Below, one piece after another: positions 20,935-22,602 of a stretch of 22,602 nucleotides of DNA; the first letter of the stretch is position 1; each line of letters starts with the position of its first letter. The notes under the pieces are model-generated. The model searched no databases. It worked only from the letters and a program-made list of their open reading frames with translations, and was not told the DNA's origin. Position numbers and translations under genes: made by a program. Source of the DNA: a virus; IMG/VR virus record IMGVR_UViG_3300047173_000022, positions 1 to 22,602 of that record. The stretch is one strand, 5' to 3'.

Positions 20935-22602
20935 TTCAAAGCCGATAACAGTCCGGATCGTAGGCGATAACACATCGTTCGATGTCGCAATTTCCAAATC
21001 TCAGTTGAAAATGATTGAGATGAAGGGGTCGTTGGACTCCCTTTCCCGCACGCTCAACATCCAAGGAGCGGAATCCCGCAAGGCCGCCAAAGCCCTCAAA
21101 GACGTGGGTGACGCCGCGCATGGCAGCGTTAGCGGCATGCAAGCGTCGTCCGCTTCCCTTCGTTTACTCGAAGGCGGCATGACGAACAATCTCCGCGCTG
21201 CTGAACGCTTCATCACAACGCTACCGGGAGTTTCAAACGCCCTGAAATTGGCCTTCCCGGTCGTAGGTGCCTTCGCCCTGGTCGGCGTCTTCACCGAAAT
21301 GGCTGAACACATCGAAAAGCTCAAGAAAGCCTTCGACGACCTCAAGGACGCCCCCAACCGCATCGGCGCGGCGTTCAATCAACTGGCAGCGGCGTCAATC
21401 AAGAGCGGCGATACCATCGACGTTACAAACGCCAAACTTCAAGAGTCGATCAATAAGTTACAGGGTAAGCCAAACAACGGAATTGCGCTGGCAATCGCGG
21501 AAGCCAAGCAGCGCGCCGACGAACTTTCTTCTAGTCTCACCGGCGACATCGCCAAGATTGAAGAAATACTCACCAAGGAAACCTTCTCCCATTGGGACTG
21601 GAAGGGCATCATCGGCAATCAGGCGCAAACCTCCGACATCGCCGACCAGTTCAAAGGCTTCCAGCGGCAGTCAACGGCTATTGACTTGTCAGGCCAGACG
21701 AAGGCATTGGCTGCCAACAGCGTTGGCGATAAAGCAGGTGCCGCCGCCGCATCCACTGAAGCGGCTGAAGCGAAGCTCACGGCCACCCGCAAAGAGCTAA
21801 CCTACGTCACCACTGAGCTAGCCAAGGCGCAAACCAATCAGGCTAACCGGCAAGCCTACTTAGATTCTCAGATCGCCGTACAGAAAGCTCCCGATAACAC
21901 GGCCCTGGAAGCGGCGTTAGCGAAACGCGCAGCTTTACAGGCGAAGGAGTACGACCAGCTTAAGGACCATAGCGACCGTATCGCAACCCTGCAAGGCGAA
22001 GCGAATGCATTAACGGCCAATCTCAATAACAAGATCGGCAGCGATCTACAGGTTGGACTCGAAGGTAAAGAGCACAGCCTCCAGTTATCCAAGGAACAGG
22101 CCGACGCCTACAGAAGCGTGTCCAAAACGCTGGAAGAGTTACAGGCCAAAATCAAAGGCGTCTCGCAGGAGACAGCCGCCAGCACACCCGTGGAACAGGC
22201 TCACGCCAAAGCATTCGCCGAATCTGAACAAGTCATCAGTCGCTTGCGTGAATCTCTTGCTGAACATGCTCTTACCCTCAAAGCTTCCGACGCCGCGAAG
22301 ATCCGCAGCATGGAAACCACTCTGGCCGACCTTGAGTTGCAGAAGGCCACAGACGCCGAATTCAAAAAGACCATAGACGGCATCAATGAAAAGATCGACG
22401 CCTACCGCCGTCTCACCGCAGCTATCGGCGCTGGTTATGCCGCCCAACGTCAAGCCACCGTCCAGGACGCGGTTGAAAAAGCTTCCCTTGGAAAGAACTA
22501 CAGTCCCGCGCAGAAGGCCGCTATTGGCAACGCTGCCGGTAGCGAATTCGACGCCGCAAACTCTCAGAAGACGGCAGCAGATGTAGACAAGCTTCAGGAG
22601 AA
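20924..22602 (+). CDS. Tape measure protein (5' part, runs off the window)
   Basis: From the ATG at 20924 (GGGGTGA just ahead) the frame is open to the window edge, 559 complete codons, beginning MAASSKPITVRIVGDNTSFD. This start, with a short beta strand and then long helices, is typical of tape measure proteins, which set tail length and are ejected with the DNA. One hydrophobic segment is seen at about 107-123 (LKLAFPVVGAFALVGVF), followed by long alanine-, lysine- and glutamine-rich helical regions with coiled-coil character (for example QAKEYDQLKDHSDRIATLQG and SEQVISRLRESLAEH). Position directly after frameshifted chaperones is diagnostic. Length, and any C-terminal peptidase or transglycosylase domain, are outside the window. 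Confidence 0.88.
   Translation, partial: MAASSKPITVRIVGDNTSFDVAISKSQLKMIEMKGSLDSLSRTLNIQGAESRKAAKALKDVGDAAHGSVSGMQASSASLRLLEGGMTNNLRAAERFITTLPGVSNALKLAFPVVGAFALVGVFTEMAEHIEKLKKAFDDLKDAPNRIGAAFNQLAAASIKSGDTIDVTNAKLQESINKLQGKPNNGIALAIAEAKQRADELSSSLTGDIAKIEEILTKETFSHWDWKGIIGNQAQTSDIADQFKGFQRQSTAIDLSGQTKALAANSVGDKAGAAAASTEAAEAKLTATRKELTYVTTELAKAQTNQANRQAYLDSQIAVQKAPDNTALEAALAKRAALQAKEYDQLKDHSDRIATLQGEANALTANLNNKIGSDLQVGLEGKEHSLQLSKEQADAYRSVSKTLEELQAKIKGVSQETAASTPVEQAHAKAFAESEQVISRLRESLAEHALTLKASDAAKIRSMETTLADLELQKATDAEFKKTIDGINEKIDAYRRLTAAIGAGYAAQRQATVQDAVEKASLGKNYSPAQKAAIGNAAGSEFDAANSQKTAADVDKLQE

Noticed and set aside
1-22602. tRNA genes, integrase, repressor and lysis genes
   Set aside because: None recognised on either strand; temperate lifestyle and host are therefore not established.

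Overview
The window reads as most of one half of a tailed-phage or prophage genome with an HK97-type head and a long (siphovirus-like) tail. Its left edge touches the last repeats of a CRISPR array. Base composition is moderately GC-rich, and several structural genes lack a clear Shine-Dalgarno site. No rRNA, tRNA or housekeeping gene fixes the host. A soil-type Gram-negative bacterium, possibly Acidobacteriota, is a weak guess from the style of the proteins. No integrase, cI-like repressor or lysis gene is visible, so a temperate lifestyle is not shown.

Layout. (1) 1-164: the end of a CRISPR array with a 36-nt repeat and 36/37-nt spacers; the repeat ends resemble type V-B (Cas12b) repeats recalled from memory. 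(2) 165-3662: a flank with a minus-strand helical protein of unknown function, a plus-strand DNA methyltransferase with a recombinase-like helix-turn-helix segment, and a convergent minus-strand winged-helix protein. (3) 2886-7333: a minus-strand early operon, in transcription order a winged-helix protein, an AAA+ (D5-like) helicase, an AEP-type primase with a C-terminal zinc-binding region, a 55-residue acidic protein, and the winged-helix/acidic-linker protein. (4) 7334-7912: a control region with a sigma70-like promoter, many copies of GTGACAGC in both orientations and an AT-rich stretch, a good candidate replication origin or operator array. (5) 7913-22602: the plus-strand late region: small unknown gene, HNH nuclease, ParB-like protein, Mom-like DNA modification enzyme, terminase small and large subunits, portal, prohead protease, major capsid protein, head-tail connector and tail completion proteins, a DUF2513-like protein, a free-standing GIY-YIG endonuclease, tail tube, tail assembly chaperones joined by a -1 frameshift, and the start of the tape measure gene.

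How it fits together. The leftward operon would replicate the genome from the adjacent repeat-rich region. The rightward genes package DNA into an HK97-fold capsid and build the tail. Two DNA-modifying activities (the methyltransferase and the Mom-like enzyme, the latter overlapping a ParB-like gene) suggest strong investment in evading host restriction. A recurring intergenic box beginning CGACTTT occurs at least four times on the plus strand, always in non-coding DNA ahead of a gene or operon. Once it follows directly on a terminator, and twice it lies exactly 22 bases before an ATG that lacks a ribosome binding site. It may be a phage-specific late promoter. The points most worth a second look are the CRISPR array beside phage genes, this CGACTTT box, the ParB/Mom pair, the CCCAAAC frameshift site and the iteron-like region.
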